DNA from: VBAS01 sp963773465
Lineage (GTDB): Bacteria > Bacteroidota > Bacteroidia > Chitinophagales > Chitinophagaceae
DNA: 64,000 nt
Assembly: GCA_963773465.1 (NCBI GenBank)
Contig: CAVZBF010000004.1
Location: 620,001 to 684,000, forward strand
Direction: 5' to 3'
Shown: in pieces, positions 1-9,125 of the stretch
How positions within the stretch are numbered: the stretch's first letter is position 1
How the letters are laid out: every line of letters starts with the position of its first letter
Notes under the pieces: generated by a model
The model's database searches: none
What the model saw: the letters and a program-made list of their open reading frames with translations, nothing else
What the model was told of the DNA's origin: nothing
Made by a program: the position numbers and the translations under genes

Positions 1-93
1 CGGCTGGTTTTTTATTTGCTTAAAAATAGACCAGGATAACCATACAAAGAGTAAAGGGCCAAGGATATAATTGAGAAAGATTTTGATATTTTT

Positions 94-720
94 ATGCTGC
101 AGAAATTTCAAACCAATTCGTTCAGTTCATTTAATCCTGTAAAAATACTTGCCTCATTGCAAAAACCTTCAAAAATAATTCTTGGCATTGACCCCGGAAC
201 ACTATTGATGGGTTATGGCATTATAGAGATCAATAACAATGTTATTTGTATAAAAGAAATGAGTGTATTAAAACTATCCGGTAAGAAAGATAATTATACA
301 AGGCTGCAGCTCATTCATAAAAAAATTGAAGACCTTATACTAAAACACCAGCCGCATGAATTTGCAATTGAAGCTCCTTTCTTTGGTAAAAATGTTCAGA
401 GTATGCTGAAGCTTGGCCGGGCACAAGGTGTAGCGATCGCCGCTGCGATCAGTGCCGGCCTGCCGGTTACAGAATACAGCCCTAAAAAAATAAAACAATC
501 TATTACTGGCAATGGTAATGCAGACAAAGAACAGGTATGGAAAATGCTGCAACGGATACTGGAGCTGAGAGAAATTCCGCAATACTTTGATGCAACGGAT
601 GCATTGGCTGTTGCTGTATGTCATCACTTCCAGGACAAGCCTGCATTAAAATTAAATGGCAAGCTGAAAAGCTGGAAAGATTTTATGACAAAGAATCCGG
701 CACGAATTATTGTTAAATAA
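94..720 (+). CDS. ruvC: Crossover junction endodeoxyribonuclease RuvC
   Basis: Holliday-junction resolvase that nicks four-way junctions after RuvAB branch migration. The RNase H-like fold is recognisable: LGIDPGT with the first catalytic Asp near residue 33, FAIEAPFF with Glu near 93, and DATDALAVAVCHH with the paired acidic residues near 166 and 169. The protein is 208 aa from the first ATG, about 25 aa longer at the N-terminus than the usual family start just before the IILGIDPGT strand. A TTG codon lies inside that extension and could be the real start. The M20 peptidase gene follows after 5 nt, so the two are probably co-transcribed. Confidence 0.95.
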   Translation: MLQKFQTNSFSSFNPVKILASLQKPSKIILGIDPGTLLMGYGIIEINNNVICIKEMSVLKLSGKKDNYTRLQLIHKKIEDLILKHQPHEFAIEAPFFGKNVQSMLKLGRAQGVAIAAAISAGLPVTEYSPKKIKQSITGNGNADKEQVWKMLQRILELREIPQYFDATDALAVAVCHHFQDKPALKLNGKLKSWKDFMTKNPARIIVK

Positions 721-725
721 TCATC

Positions 726-2255
726 ATGAGAATCAAATTGTATTTTTTTATTGCCTGTTTCATTCCAACAGGCTTGATCTCGTTTGCTCAAACCACACAA
801 CAAAAAGTAAACAGGTTCAGAAAAGAAAATGAAGCGAAGATCATTGATGAGTATATAAAATTTGTTTCTATTCCAAATGTAACAAGAGACACTTCCAACA
901 TCCTGCGCAATGCAGCCTTTATAAAAATGATGATGGAGCAGCGTGGAATAAAAGCTGAATTTTTAGACGGTACTACTCCTAAAGTAAATCCTGTTGTGTT
1001 TGGTGAAGTAAAAGTTCCCGGGGCAAAATATACTTTGTCTTTCTATGCACATTATGACGGACAACCGGTCAATCCTGCTAAATGGACCGGCGGTTTGACA
1101 CCTTTTGATCCTGTCTTTATTGATAAGCCAATTGAGCAGGGCGGGAAAATAATTTCCGCTACGGATAATATTTCATCCGAGTGGCGGCTTGCAGGCAGAG
1201 GCAGTGCCGATGATAAGGCCGGCGTGATGACGATATTAAATGCCTATGACGCGTTGGTAAAAACCGGTGTTGCACTTAAACATAATATCAAATTCTTTTT
1301 TGAAGGTGAGGAAGAACTTGGATCAACACATCTTGATGAAATTTTTAAAAAGAATAAAGAAAAGTTGCAAACGGATCTCTGGGTTATTGTTGATGGGCCG
1401 CGTCATGTATCAGGAAAAAAAATGATAAGCTTTGGTGTACGTGGCGATGTAAATATGAATTTAACCGTGTATGGGCCAAAGCGTCCTTTACACAGCGGCA
1501 ACTATGGTAATTGGGCGCCCAATCCTGCCTTTAGCCTGGTCAGGCTACTTGCAACTATGAAAGATGATAATGGAAATGTTCTTGTAGAAGGATATTATGA
1601 TGATGTGGTTCCGCTTTCTGCAAGAGAGAAAGAAGCCTTAGCACAAATTCCAAATATTGAAGAAACCTTGAAAAAAGAACTGGGAATTGCTGCACCGGAA
1701 GGTAACGGTAAATCCTTTCTCGAGCTATTGCATTTACCTACATTAAATATTAATGGCATAAGAAGCGCCGATGTTGGTGAACTTGCTGCTAATATAATTC
1801 CTGTAAAGGCGGAAGCTACCCTCGATCTGCGATTAGTATTGGGTAACGAAGTGGACAAACAAATCAATAAAGTAGTAAAGCATATTGAAAAAAACGGTTT
1901 TCATGTTATTGATCATGAGCCAACCGATGAAGAAAGATTGAAATACGGTAAGCTGATCAAAATAATAAGAGGCATCGGTTACCCGGCACAAAGAACTTCA
2001 TTTGATTTGCCAATTGCGCAAAGCATAGTAAAGGCAGTGCAAACAACTGTCGATTACCCGGTTGTTCTTATACCATCAATGGGCGGAAGTTTGCCGCTTT
2101 ATCTTTTCGAAAAAACATTATTCGCAAAAGTCATTACAGTACCGGTAGTTAATTACGATAATAACCAACATGCCGAAAATGAAAATGTGCAATTAAAATT
2201 TCTATGGGAAGGAATAGAAACAATTGCTGTCATCATGATGATGGATCATGAATAA
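726..2255 (+). CDS. Secreted M20 family metallopeptidase (dipeptidase-like)
   Basis: Zinc-dependent peptidase of the M20/M25/M40 family, probably cleaving dipeptides or small peptides in the periplasm. A signal peptide of about 21 residues ends at SFAQ. The metal-binding motifs are visible: YAHYDG (His109), GRGSADDKAG (Asp162 region), the FFEGEEELGS glutamates at 195-197, and a C-terminal QHAENE motif. At 509 aa it is full length with the lid domain between. It lies directly behind ruvC and converges with the OmpH-like gene 12 nt downstream. The exact substrate cannot be told from sequence. Confidence 0.9.
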   Translation: MRIKLYFFIACFIPTGLISFAQTTQQKVNRFRKENEAKIIDEYIKFVSIPNVTRDTSNILRNAAFIKMMMEQRGIKAEFLDGTTPKVNPVVFGEVKVPGAKYTLSFYAHYDGQPVNPAKWTGGLTPFDPVFIDKPIEQGGKIISATDNISSEWRLAGRGSADDKAGVMTILNAYDALVKTGVALKHNIKFFFEGEEELGSTHLDEIFKKNKEKLQTDLWVIVDGPRHVSGKKMISFGVRGDVNMNLTVYGPKRPLHSGNYGNWAPNPAFSLVRLLATMKDDNGNVLVEGYYDDVVPLSAREKEALAQIPNIEETLKKELGIAAPEGNGKSFLELLHLPTLNINGIRSADVGELAANIIPVKAEATLDLRLVLGNEVDKQINKVVKHIEKNGFHVIDHEPTDEERLKYGKLIKIIRGIGYPAQRTSFDLPIAQSIVKAVQTTVDYPVVLIPSMGGSLPLYLFEKTLFAKVITVPVVNYDNNQHAENENVQLKFLWEGIETIAVIMMMDHE

Positions 2256-2267
2256 TATTAAATATCC

Positions 2268-2891
2268 TCAGCCTTTGGGTTTAGTAGCAGCTGGCTTTTG
2301 TGTTTGGGGTTGCGGTTGCTTTACCGGGTCGGGATCATTGCCAAGGTAAAGCAGGTCTTGCGGCAATTCAGTTAGTTTAAGGTCTCTTGCTACTGCAATA
2401 AAAATATTATCAATTGCAAAACCGGCTTCATAGGTTTGAGGTTTTAGCACCAATGTATATTTTTTCCGGGCCAGTACTTTTTTATAGGAATTTACAACAA
2501 GGGTATATAAGTTCTGCGACAACACTGCCCTTTTTTCATTGGACTTGTTTTGCCCTATCTGTTCAAAATAAACAACATTTATAATGGCTTTTTGCCTGTC
2601 GGCAGCTACCATATCCAGAAGGGCTTTTGATTTTTTTCCTGCAGCCACCTGGGCTGAATCGGCTTTATAAGTACTGTCGAGGCGTTGATATTCTGTCTGA
2701 TAATAAGTACGTAAAGCTCCCATTGAGTCACGGTCATATATCTGCATAAGACTATCTACTGCACGGTACCCTGGCATCGCCTGCACCATTATGTCAAGAT
2801 CAAATACACCGACCTTTAATGTTTGTGATTTTACATTTGCTGACATAAGCAAACCGACAATAAGGCTAAAAAAGAATATTACTTTTTTCAT
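2268..2891 (-). CDS. OmpH/Skp-family periplasmic protein
   Basis: Periplasmic chaperone-like protein of the OmpH (Skp) family, 207 aa from the ATG beginning MKKVIFF. A TTG six bases upstream is in frame but less likely. A hydrophobic signal peptide ends near VKSQ. The mature part starts with LKVGVFDLD and a tyrosine- and glutamine-rich helical middle typical of the coiled-coil arms of Skp, then a family-like IDNIFIAV segment. The C-terminus is a low-complexity Pro/Gln/Lys tail. In Bacteroidota such proteins are thought to escort outer-membrane proteins. The role is inferred from the family only. Confidence 0.75.
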   Translation of the reverse strand: MKKVIFFFSLIVGLLMSANVKSQTLKVGVFDLDIMVQAMPGYRAVDSLMQIYDRDSMGALRTYYQTEYQRLDSTYKADSAQVAAGKKSKALLDMVAADRQKAIINVVYFEQIGQNKSNEKRAVLSQNLYTLVVNSYKKVLARKKYTLVLKPQTYEAGFAIDNIFIAVARDLKLTELPQDLLYLGNDPDPVKQPQPQTQKPAATKPKG

Positions 2892-3020
2892 AAACAAGAA
2901 TATTAATAATTTTTTAAGGCTTGCTAAGATACAGCTACCGCGAATATGAAAAATGTGAAAATATAATTTAGCTGTAATGTGGTCTGTATTAATTACATGA
3001 CACTTGAAAAAAACGAATGC

Positions 3021-3410
3021 TCATAGATTGGAAACGATCTTATCCCGTATTTTTTCAAGCTGCTCATTTGATAGTTTCAGCTTCGGCTGATTAAAGTTCA
3101 GGTCGTTTGCCGTATTGATTGGAATTAAATGCAGGTGTGCATGTGGTACTTCAAGCCCGATTACTTCAATACCACAACGATTGCAATTAAAAGATCTTTC
3201 AATTGCTTTTGCGATGGGTTTTGCAAATACAAGCAATTCGGAAAGGTATTCATCCGAAAGATCAAAAAACTTATCTGTTTCAGTTTTTGGCACCACCAAT
3301 ACATGTCCTTCACGCAAAGGAAAAATATCAAGAAACGCAAAGAATTTTTCATTCTCTGCAATTTTATACGAAGGAATTTCTCCTGCGATGATCTTTGAAA
3401 AGATTGTCAT
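3021..3410 (-). CDS. HIT family protein
   Basis: Histidine-triad nucleotide-binding protein of about 129 aa, related to Hint phosphoramidases that hydrolyse AMP-lysine or AMP-amidate conjugates. It begins MTIFSKIIAGEIPSYK, the standard family N-terminus, and carries the active-site triad as HAHLHLIP near residue 88. A longer reading frame extends 25 codons upstream, but that part crosses a palindromic intergenic repeat and has no family similarity, so the internal ATG is chosen. It lies downstream of greA on the same strand, 135 nt apart. Confidence 0.93.
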   Translation of the reverse strand: MTIFSKIIAGEIPSYKIAENEKFFAFLDIFPLREGHVLVVPKTETDKFFDLSDEYLSELLVFAKPIAKAIERSFNCNRCGIEVIGLEVPHAHLHLIPINTANDLNFNQPKLKLSNEQLEKIRDKIVSNL

Positions 3411-3434
3411 ACCGCCAAAGATTTTAGATTTTAG

Positions 3435-3452
3435 TCCCGATAGCCATCGGGA
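3435..3452. repeat. Palindromic intergenic repeat
   Basis: An 18-base imperfect palindrome, TCCCGATAGCCATCGGGA, in the greA-HIT intergenic region. A near copy, TCCCGATCGCTATCGGGA, lies at 59346-59363, and a degenerate third version (CCGGATATCCATCGCGA) may sit around 3510. It looks like a dispersed REP-type element. Confidence 0.6.
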
Positions 3453-3545
3453 TACGATTGCAGATGTAAGGTAACGCAGTTTCATATGCTAATCCCTGTC
3501 AAATCTAATCCGGATATCCATCGCGACAAGATCTGCAATCAAAAA

Positions 3546-4019
3546 TCAAATAGAAATATTTTCAACTTTAAATTTTAATACTCCGGCCGGCGCCTGTACT
3601 TCAGCGACATCGCCCGGTTTTTTGCCAAGCAATCCTTTGCCAATAGGAGATGTAACGGAAATCTTTCCTGCTTTAAGATCTGCTTCGTTCTCACTTACCA
3701 ATTGATAGGTTACTTGCTTCTTAGTAGCAAGATTTGTAAGCGTTACTTTAGTAAGTACCGAAACTTTGCTTGTATCAATGCTGTTTTCATCGATCACCCT
3801 TGTGTTTGCAATAATACCTTCGAATTGTGCGATCTTGGATTCCAGCATACCCTGTGCTTCTTTTGCCGCATCATATTCAGCATTTTCTTTCAGGTCGCCC
3901 TTTTCTTTTGCCTCGGCTATAGCTCTTGATGCCGCAGGGCGATCTACCGCTTTCATACGTTGCAATTCTATCCTCATTTGTTCCAGCGTCTCTTTGGTAA
4001 CATAATTAAAACCACTCAT
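3546..4019 (-). CDS. greA: Transcription elongation factor GreA
   Basis: Cleavage factor that rescues backtracked RNA polymerase. The 157 aa protein has the two GreA parts: an N-terminal antiparallel coiled coil with DLKENAEYDAAKEAQ at its tip, where the acidic residues act in the polymerase secondary channel, and a C-terminal FKBP-like globular domain with SPIGKGLLGKKPGDVAEV. The start has a strong Shine-Dalgarno sequence (GGAGGT, 5 nt before ATG), unusual for Bacteroidota, which rarely use one. A -7 box and a terminator-like hairpin lie upstream. Confidence 0.97.
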   Translation of the reverse strand: MSGFNYVTKETLEQMRIELQRMKAVDRPAASRAIAEAKEKGDLKENAEYDAAKEAQGMLESKIAQFEGIIANTRVIDENSIDTSKVSVLTKVTLTNLATKKQVTYQLVSENEADLKAGKISVTSPIGKGLLGKKPGDVAEVQAPAGVLKFKVENISI

Positions 4020-4065
4020 AATTACCTCCTTTTTTAATCACAAACATGCAGACACGTTTGCAGAC

Positions 4066-4104
4066 AAAAAAAATAACAACGCCCCAGTGTTTGCTGAAGC
4101 GTTG
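4066..4104 (-). terminator. Hairpin plus U-tract upstream of greA
   Basis: On the minus strand CAACGC pairs with GCGTTG, with a second CAG/CTG helix inside, followed by TTATTTTTTTT. It may be the terminator of the lipoprotein gene ending at 4170. Because it also lies between a possible -7 box at 4120-4127 and the greA start, it may act as an attenuator of greA. Confidence 0.6.
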
Positions 4105-4119
4105 CATTTATGTAGATCA

Positions 4120-4127
4120 CAAATATA
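4120..4127 (-). promoter_or_regulatory. Candidate -7 box for greA
   Basis: TATATTTG on the minus strand fits the Bacteroidota -7 consensus TAnnTTTG exactly. No TTG is found at the expected -33 distance, so support is partial. Confidence 0.4.
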
Positions 4128-4169
4128 GAAAATTCTTTACTTCACTCTATCAGGAACAAGAAGTTTTTC

Positions 4170-4613
4170 TCAGGGCTCCACAAATTCATAATACCTGTCG
4201 CGGCCTAATGAAAATTCTACGGCTTTAATACGTTCCCAGTTATCCTTAAATTTAAAATTGTCAAATCTCCAGTTAATGATCTTATTCCTGTTAAAGTTGG
4301 CAAGATAGATTTCAAGGTACTTTAAACGGGCACCTCCGTCATCTTCATCTGAGTAGTTTTGCCATTTTGTATAAAAATCAGACTTCCAGTAACCGGAAAG
4401 TGTATCCTGGTTATGTACATAAGTAGCTGCGCCGCTTTCAAAAAATGTGAAGATGCCATCTTCATAGCCGGTTTGAAAATAGTCGCGGCCAAATAATTCC
4501 TTTTTATAGGAGACATCAAGCTTCCACTCTCCTATTAAATGGTCTTCTATTTTTTTGGCGCAGGAAAATAAAATGAATACAGTTGTGCAGAGGAGGAGTA
4601 TAGTTCTGGTCAT
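4170..4613 (-). CDS. Hypothetical lipoprotein
   Basis: Protein of 147 aa with a lipoprotein signal: hydrophobic MTRTILLLCTTVFILF followed by the lipobox SCAKK, so it is probably attached to a membrane at Cys18. The mature part begins HLIGEWKLDVSYKK and alternates short beta-strands rich in Tyr, Trp and Phe. This pattern resembles the lipocalin-like lipoproteins common in Bacteroidota, but no defining motif allows a family call. Function unknown. Confidence 0.7.
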   Translation of the reverse strand: MTRTILLLCTTVFILFSCAKKIEDHLIGEWKLDVSYKKELFGRDYFQTGYEDGIFTFFESGAATYVHNQDTLSGYWKSDFYTKWQNYSDEDDGGARLKYLEIYLANFNRNKIINWRFDNFKFKDNWERIKAVEFSLGRDRYYEFVEP

Positions 4614-4660
4614 AATACAATTGTTTGCAGATAAAACCGGAATAATTATGCCATAAAGTT

Positions 4661-5588
4661 TTAAAAAAGTCCCAATTTTTCAAGAAGTACTTCGCTCATT
4701 CTTAAAAATGCTTCGTGGCTATAGCCCGCTATATGAGGCGTAATGATCACATTTGACTGCGCCAGCATCCACGTAAAGATTTCTTTTTCTTCGTTTGTAT
4801 AAGAAAATAATTTTTCATTTTCCAATACATCTAATCCCGCACCTGCTATCGTATTGCTTATTAATGCTTCTTTCAGATGCATTGTGTTTACAATCTGCCC
4901 TCTTGAGGTATTCAATATCCAGGGCTTTTGTTTTAATGACCGGAAAAAATCATTATTGGCCATATAGATGAGTTTCCTCTGTAAGCGGTACATGAAAACT
5001 GATAACATCTGCATAACGGCAAACCTGCTCAAGACTTGCTTCTTTAATATAATCTTTACTAAATCCAAATTTGTATTTGTCGTAAGCAAGTACTACTACA
5101 TTAAATGATGCAAGCAACTGTGCCAGTGCACTGCCGGTATTTCCATACCCGATGATGCCGACTGTTTTACCGGAAAGTTCGGTGCCCCTGTTTTCATCAC
5201 GCAGCCATTTCCCTTCTTTCAATTCTTTTTGTGCAGAAGGAATCTTATTCATCAGTGATAATAACATGGCCAATGTATGTTCGGCTACAGCATTGCGGTT
5301 TCCTTCAGGGCTGCTGAGAAATTTTATTCCTTTACTTTCTGCATATTCCACATCAATCAACTCTATTCCGCTTCCCAGGCGGCCGATCCATTTCAGATCA
5401 TCGGCTTTATCGATCAGCTTTTTATCAACCGGGATACGGGTAGTAACCACCAGTCCCTCTACTCCGCTTAACGTGTTATACAATTCATCATATGAAATAG
5501 TTGGTGCATAAATGACGGCAAAGCCTTTCTCGTTTAATTTTTGTGAAAGTAACTCATGCGCCTTTGCTGTAATGATCACTTTTGCCAT
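4661..5588 (-). CDS. D-isomer-specific 2-hydroxyacid dehydrogenase (frameshifted)
   Basis: NAD-dependent dehydrogenase of the SerA/2-hydroxyacid family. The N-terminal 211 aa (from 5588) include the Rossmann glycine motif GIIGYGNTGSALA and the catalytic Arg in RLGSGIE. The C-terminal part, in another frame, contains NTSRGQIV, GAGLDVLENE and the catalytic His in TPHIAGYSHEA. The frames meet at HLY/YMANNDFF. An extra G at 4967 (C on the coding strand) explains the break exactly, restoring ETHYMANNDFF. Substrate is unclear: phosphoglycerate dehydrogenase is one possibility, but there is no ACT domain. It lies 7 nt after rsmA in the same direction. Confidence 0.88.
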
Positions 5589-5595
5589 TCGTTAA

Positions 5596-6348
5596 TTATT
5601 TCATTTTAAAACTAAGCTCGCCAAATTCTTTTACTAACAATTGCTCGGCTCTTTTATTAAAGATTTCCTGTTGCAGGTATTCGGGTTCAAATAAATTTCT
5701 TACCGCATTGCGTAATGTCTTCCTGCGCTGGTTAAAGGCGGCTTTCACCAACTTAAAAAAAGATACTTCATCCTTCATATCAATTGTTTTTTCTAATGGC
5801 AAAAGCCTGATCACAGCGCTTTTTACTTTTGGCGGAGGAGTAAAACATTTTTCACTTACTTCAAAAAGATATTCTACTTTAAAGAAAGCCTGTACCAATA
5901 CACTGGTAACGCCATAGATTTTATTTCCTTCTTTTGCAGCTATTCTTTGCGCCACTTCTTTCTGAAACATTCCTACAACATTTTCAACATTTTCTTTCCA
6001 TTCCAATATTTTAAATAAGATCTGTGATGAAATATTATAGGGGAAATTTCCGGTTACAGCGAACTTTCCGTTAAATGGTTTTTGCATATCCAAAAAATTC
6101 TCATGAAGCAGCCTGTCCTTCAAATTAGCGTACATGCCATGCAAATAATCCACTTTTTCTGCATCAAGTTCCACTGCTTTAAAATCAATACCGGGAATAC
6201 CAAGCAGGTATTTTGTTAATGCTCCTGCACCCGGCCCTACTTCGAGCAATTTTTGATGGGGATATTGCTGTATAGCATCTGCTATTTTTCTGCAAATATT
6301 TTCATCCTTCAAAAAATGCTGCCCTAAAGATTTTTTCAGCGTATACAT
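5596..6348 (-). CDS. rsmA: 16S rRNA (adenine1518-N6/adenine1519-N6)-dimethyltransferase
   Basis: KsgA/RsmA dimethylates two adjacent adenines in the 3' terminal loop of 16S rRNA late in small-subunit assembly. The 250 aa protein starts with the family signature KKSLGQHFLKDENI, has the SAM-binding EVGPGAGALTKYLL motif, the catalytic NFPYNISSQ motif and the C-terminal FNQRRKTLRNAV segment. A TACATTTG -7 box lies only 6 nt upstream of the ATG, suggesting a leaderless or nearly leaderless transcript. The dehydrogenase gene follows 7 nt downstream, probably as an operon. Confidence 0.97.
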   Translation of the reverse strand: MYTLKKSLGQHFLKDENICRKIADAIQQYPHQKLLEVGPGAGALTKYLLGIPGIDFKAVELDAEKVDYLHGMYANLKDRLLHENFLDMQKPFNGKFAVTGNFPYNISSQILFKILEWKENVENVVGMFQKEVAQRIAAKEGNKIYGVTSVLVQAFFKVEYLFEVSEKCFTPPPKVKSAVIRLLPLEKTIDMKDEVSFFKLVKAAFNQRRKTLRNAVRNLFEPEYLQQEIFNKRAEQLLVKEFGELSFKMK

Positions 6349-6353
6349 CGTTA

Positions 6354-6361
6354 CAAATGTA
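6354..6361 (-). promoter_or_regulatory. -7 box of rsmA
   Basis: TACATTTG on the minus strand matches TAnnTTTG exactly. The start codon follows 6 nt later, so the transcript would begin at or next to the ATG. No clear -33 TTG was seen. Confidence 0.5.
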
Positions 6362-6387
6362 CTTGCTTGTTACTTTAAATTTTTTAA

Positions 6388-6417
6388 ATAAAAAAACCTC
6401 CCCGCAGCAAGGGGAGG
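6388..6417 (-). terminator. Terminator of the T9SS protein gene
   Basis: CCTCCCC at 6397-6403 pairs with GGGGAGG at 6411-6417. On the minus strand it is followed by a run of U, downstream of the gene ending at 6446. Confidence 0.85.
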
Positions 6418-6445
6418 ATTTAATAAAAACAATTATGAAAACCTG

Positions 6446-8422
6446 CTATTCCAAAACAACAAAACGAGTTGTTGATGTTTCCCGGTTTATTTTTAAGACT
6501 GCATAGTATGCTCCGGCCGGCCAATTTTCACTGGCTGTAACAGAAAATACATTGGATCCTTTTCTTAGCATTTCATCCATCACTTTCATTGTACGGCCAT
6601 GCATATCTATAAATATTATCTGGCCCTGAGCATCGGATGTGGAAGTTACATTCATCTGGAATCTTCCGCGTACCGGGTTTGGTGCAATGATAATACCGGC
6701 TTTTGTTGGTGGCTTTATATTTACTCTTATTATTCGGCTATATGCATAAGCGCCATCTTCTTTGAACATTTTGATGCGGAAGTCAATGAACGATGATACT
6801 CCGAATGGAAGTGTATAATTGAAACTATAAGCAGCGTCGTTTGGTAAATTAGTATTAGATAAAATTATTCCTGCATCGGCAAAGCTTTCTCCATCCACAC
6901 TTGCCTCCACTACAAAAGATCGTGCTAAAGAATTATTTGTTACCGACCATTTTAATTCTGCTTTTTTATCGTTGGCATAATAAGATCCTGAGAAAGTCCT
7001 GAATCTTGCAGGAAGTACCTGGCAAGCGGTATCTCTTGTGATAACTATGGTGTCAGTAGCATAAGGAGAGCAGTTTGCCAGCAATCTTTGTGTAACTATA
7101 TATGTTCCGGGTTGGTTTACCTGTATCCATGTTCCTGAAGGATGCGTGTAAATAATATTACCACCGATAGTTGACCATGTATAAACAGAGGTCGGATGTG
7201 GATTCGTAACATAAATATCACTTATGATAGTGTCTGCCTTTCCACAAAAAATTGGAAGCTCGGCAGCCATATTAACTCTTGGCGCCAAAAACAAATCCAA
7301 TGGGGCCACAAAATCTTTTAACTCGGCGGTAAAGGATGAAGATGCTCTTGTTTTTACAACAAGCCTGTTAAATGGAGAACCACAAACGTCTCCACCTAAT
7401 AAACTCACGGGGTCAAGGCCAAGCTTTGTAAGGTTTACAGAAAATTCCATGAACTGATCCTTACCATAGTTGGTTACAAGACTATTATCCTGCAACACTA
7501 ACTGGAACGGACCTGCCCAGGTATTGTTTCCACTTCCTAAACCGGTATAAAATGCTCCTGCCGTTTTCGGAAGTATACTAGCATAACCATATTGTGCACC
7601 TGCAGTAGCTCCATCAAACTGACCGGACCAATTAAAATTTGCAGGTATAATACTCAATGCAGATACATGCACCCAGATACGTGCTTCTATATTTGTTAAT
7701 GTAGAACTTTGATATTGGCCGGTAAAAATGATATCACCGGGTTTAAGAATATTTCCTGCGGCATCAAGCTGCCAGCTTGTATGCCCGGCATCGGGACCAT
7801 ACCCATAAAATTTCGCGGTAGCACGATCATAATAGATATCTGTCTGGTACATTTCAAAATCGAAGTACCTGTTACCGGTTGTATTATCTAATGATATACC
7901 ACCAAACATCCATAGTGAGTCTATTGAAGTTGGGCCAGCTCTTCTTACATGCATAAAGACATCAAGAATATCATTTTTGTCAGGGATACCCTGAACACCA
8001 CCCGTCCAGTCAGCAGGGCTCATTCCATTCTTATCCGATCCTGCTGTAAATACACTTGAATCATTGCCATGATAATCTCTTACAAATATTGCATCAAGCC
8101 AAAGCCTGTTATTAATAACAGAAAACTGAGGCCTGCTCATGGAACGAAATAAGGGAGCCATTCTTTTGGGCCATGGAGAGGCATCACTTAGGTAGCCGGC
8201 TACAATAGCAGCAGCCCCAACGGTATCAATAACAAAGTTTCCGGTACCCGCAGTACCATTATTGAACCAATCGTCATTTCCGCTTTGCACAAAACCATTG
8301 AAATAATTGGCACGCAGATCGGCATCAACACCAAATGCAGCCTTAATTATCGGCGTAGTTATCTGTGCAGAAATAACAACTGAAAACACCACCCCTAATA
8401 CGGAAAGTAGAAAATGTTTCAT
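6446..8422 (-). CDS. Secreted protein with T9SS type A sorting domain
   Basis: Protein of about 658 aa with a signal peptide (MKHFLLSVLGVVFSVVISAQ). The central region is rich in beta-strand and mentions no recognisable catalytic motif. It carries a SPRY/PKD-like stretch around residues 390-460 (SVYTWSTIGGNIIY) and a fibronectin-like segment with AELKWSVTNNSLARSFVVE. The last 80 residues are a T9SS sorting domain starting APNPVRGRF and ending GAYYAVLKINRETSTTRFVVLE, so export to the surface or medium is expected. An alternative ATG lies 6 nt upstream. Function unknown. Confidence 0.82.
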   Translation of the reverse strand: MKHFLLSVLGVVFSVVISAQITTPIIKAAFGVDADLRANYFNGFVQSGNDDWFNNGTAGTGNFVIDTVGAAAIVAGYLSDASPWPKRMAPLFRSMSRPQFSVINNRLWLDAIFVRDYHGNDSSVFTAGSDKNGMSPADWTGGVQGIPDKNDILDVFMHVRRAGPTSIDSLWMFGGISLDNTTGNRYFDFEMYQTDIYYDRATAKFYGYGPDAGHTSWQLDAAGNILKPGDIIFTGQYQSSTLTNIEARIWVHVSALSIIPANFNWSGQFDGATAGAQYGYASILPKTAGAFYTGLGSGNNTWAGPFQLVLQDNSLVTNYGKDQFMEFSVNLTKLGLDPVSLLGGDVCGSPFNRLVVKTRASSSFTAELKDFVAPLDLFLAPRVNMAAELPIFCGKADTIISDIYVTNPHPTSVYTWSTIGGNIIYTHPSGTWIQVNQPGTYIVTQRLLANCSPYATDTIVITRDTACQVLPARFRTFSGSYYANDKKAELKWSVTNNSLARSFVVEASVDGESFADAGIILSNTNLPNDAAYSFNYTLPFGVSSFIDFRIKMFKEDGAYAYSRIIRVNIKPPTKAGIIIAPNPVRGRFQMNVTSTSDAQGQIIFIDMHGRTMKVMDEMLRKGSNVFSVTASENWPAGAYYAVLKINRETSTTRFVVLE

Positions 8423-8457
8423 AAGCATAGATTAAAAACCACAAAATCATACGCACT

Positions 8458-8499
8458 CAAAAAAGCAGGAAAAAAAGGGTGGAGGTGGCACTTCCTGCT
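8458..8499 (-). terminator. Terminator of the small secreted protein gene
   Basis: AGCAGGAA at 8464-8471 pairs perfectly with TTCCTGCT at 8492-8499, and a U-run follows on the minus strand. It ends the transcript of the gene at 8511-8912. Confidence 0.75.
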
Positions 8500-8510
8500 G
8501 CTACTTTATA

Positions 8511-8912
8511 TTAGCGTTGAACAACACGAATTGTCTCAACGGCAGAATAATGACAAGTTCCATCATTCATTACACATCCGATACGGTAATAAATAACACC
8601 TGGATAAATGCCTTCATCTTTCCATGAGAATTTAGTCGCACTGTTACAAGCGGGTTCATTAATAACGTCATAGAAATCTCCGTCATAAGATCTTTCAATC
8701 CTGAAGCTGGATACACCGGCCGGAGTTGTAATACCCCAGTTCAGTACAACATTCTTTTTAGATTGATGGTGAATACGGAAATAGCTGAACTCATGGTCAG
8801 CACTGGCTGTTACAGAAGCAGATGATTTGCTGGTAACTGCATCATTTTTACCTGAAAAGGTAAAACCCGTAAACGCAATAAATGCTACGGCAAAAACAAA
8901 TAACTTTTTCAT
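8511..8912 (-). CDS. Small secreted protein, fibronectin-like
   Basis: Protein of 133 aa with a signal peptide (MKKLFVFAVAFIAFTGFTFSG). The mature part has the pattern VVLNWGITTPAGVSSFRIERSYDG and VIYYRIG, the core strands seen in the fibronectin-III-like module that precedes sorting domains in T9SS cargo of this window. No T9SS C-terminus is present, so it probably stays in the periplasm or is released by another route. It has two cysteines near NEPAC and RIGC that could pair. Function unknown. Confidence 0.7.
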   Translation of the reverse strand: MKKLFVFAVAFIAFTGFTFSGKNDAVTSKSSASVTASADHEFSYFRIHHQSKKNVVLNWGITTPAGVSSFRIERSYDGDFYDVINEPACNSATKFSWKDEGIYPGVIYYRIGCVMNDGTCHYSAVETIRVVQR

Positions 8913-8933
8913 AAGGTAGAATTTTTAATGATA

Positions 8934-8964
8934 TGAAAGTAGACTAATGTGAAAGTTTGCACAA
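8934..8964 (-). promoter_or_regulatory. Promoter of the small secreted protein gene
   Basis: On the minus strand TTG (8962-8964), a 20-nt spacer and TACTTTCA (8934-8941). This fits the Bacteroidota TTG-N20-TAnnTTTG layout with two mismatches in the -7 box. Confidence 0.5.
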
Positions 8965-9125
8965 GGAATAAATACTGGTAAAATACACTCCAGAAAAAAA
9001 ACTGCTTTTGCGTTGTTTGTCTTGGTACACATCAAAAAAAATTACTGATAGTATTTACCAAGCAAAATCAACAAGTGAAAATCATTAGTAGTACCAGCAT
9101 AAAAATGAACTCCTTTAAAAATCAA

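Noticed and set aside
4046..4228. Plus-strand ORF of 60 codons upstream of greA.
   Set aside because: It runs across the greA leader hairpin and into the antisense of the lipoprotein gene, with no start signal or family similarity.
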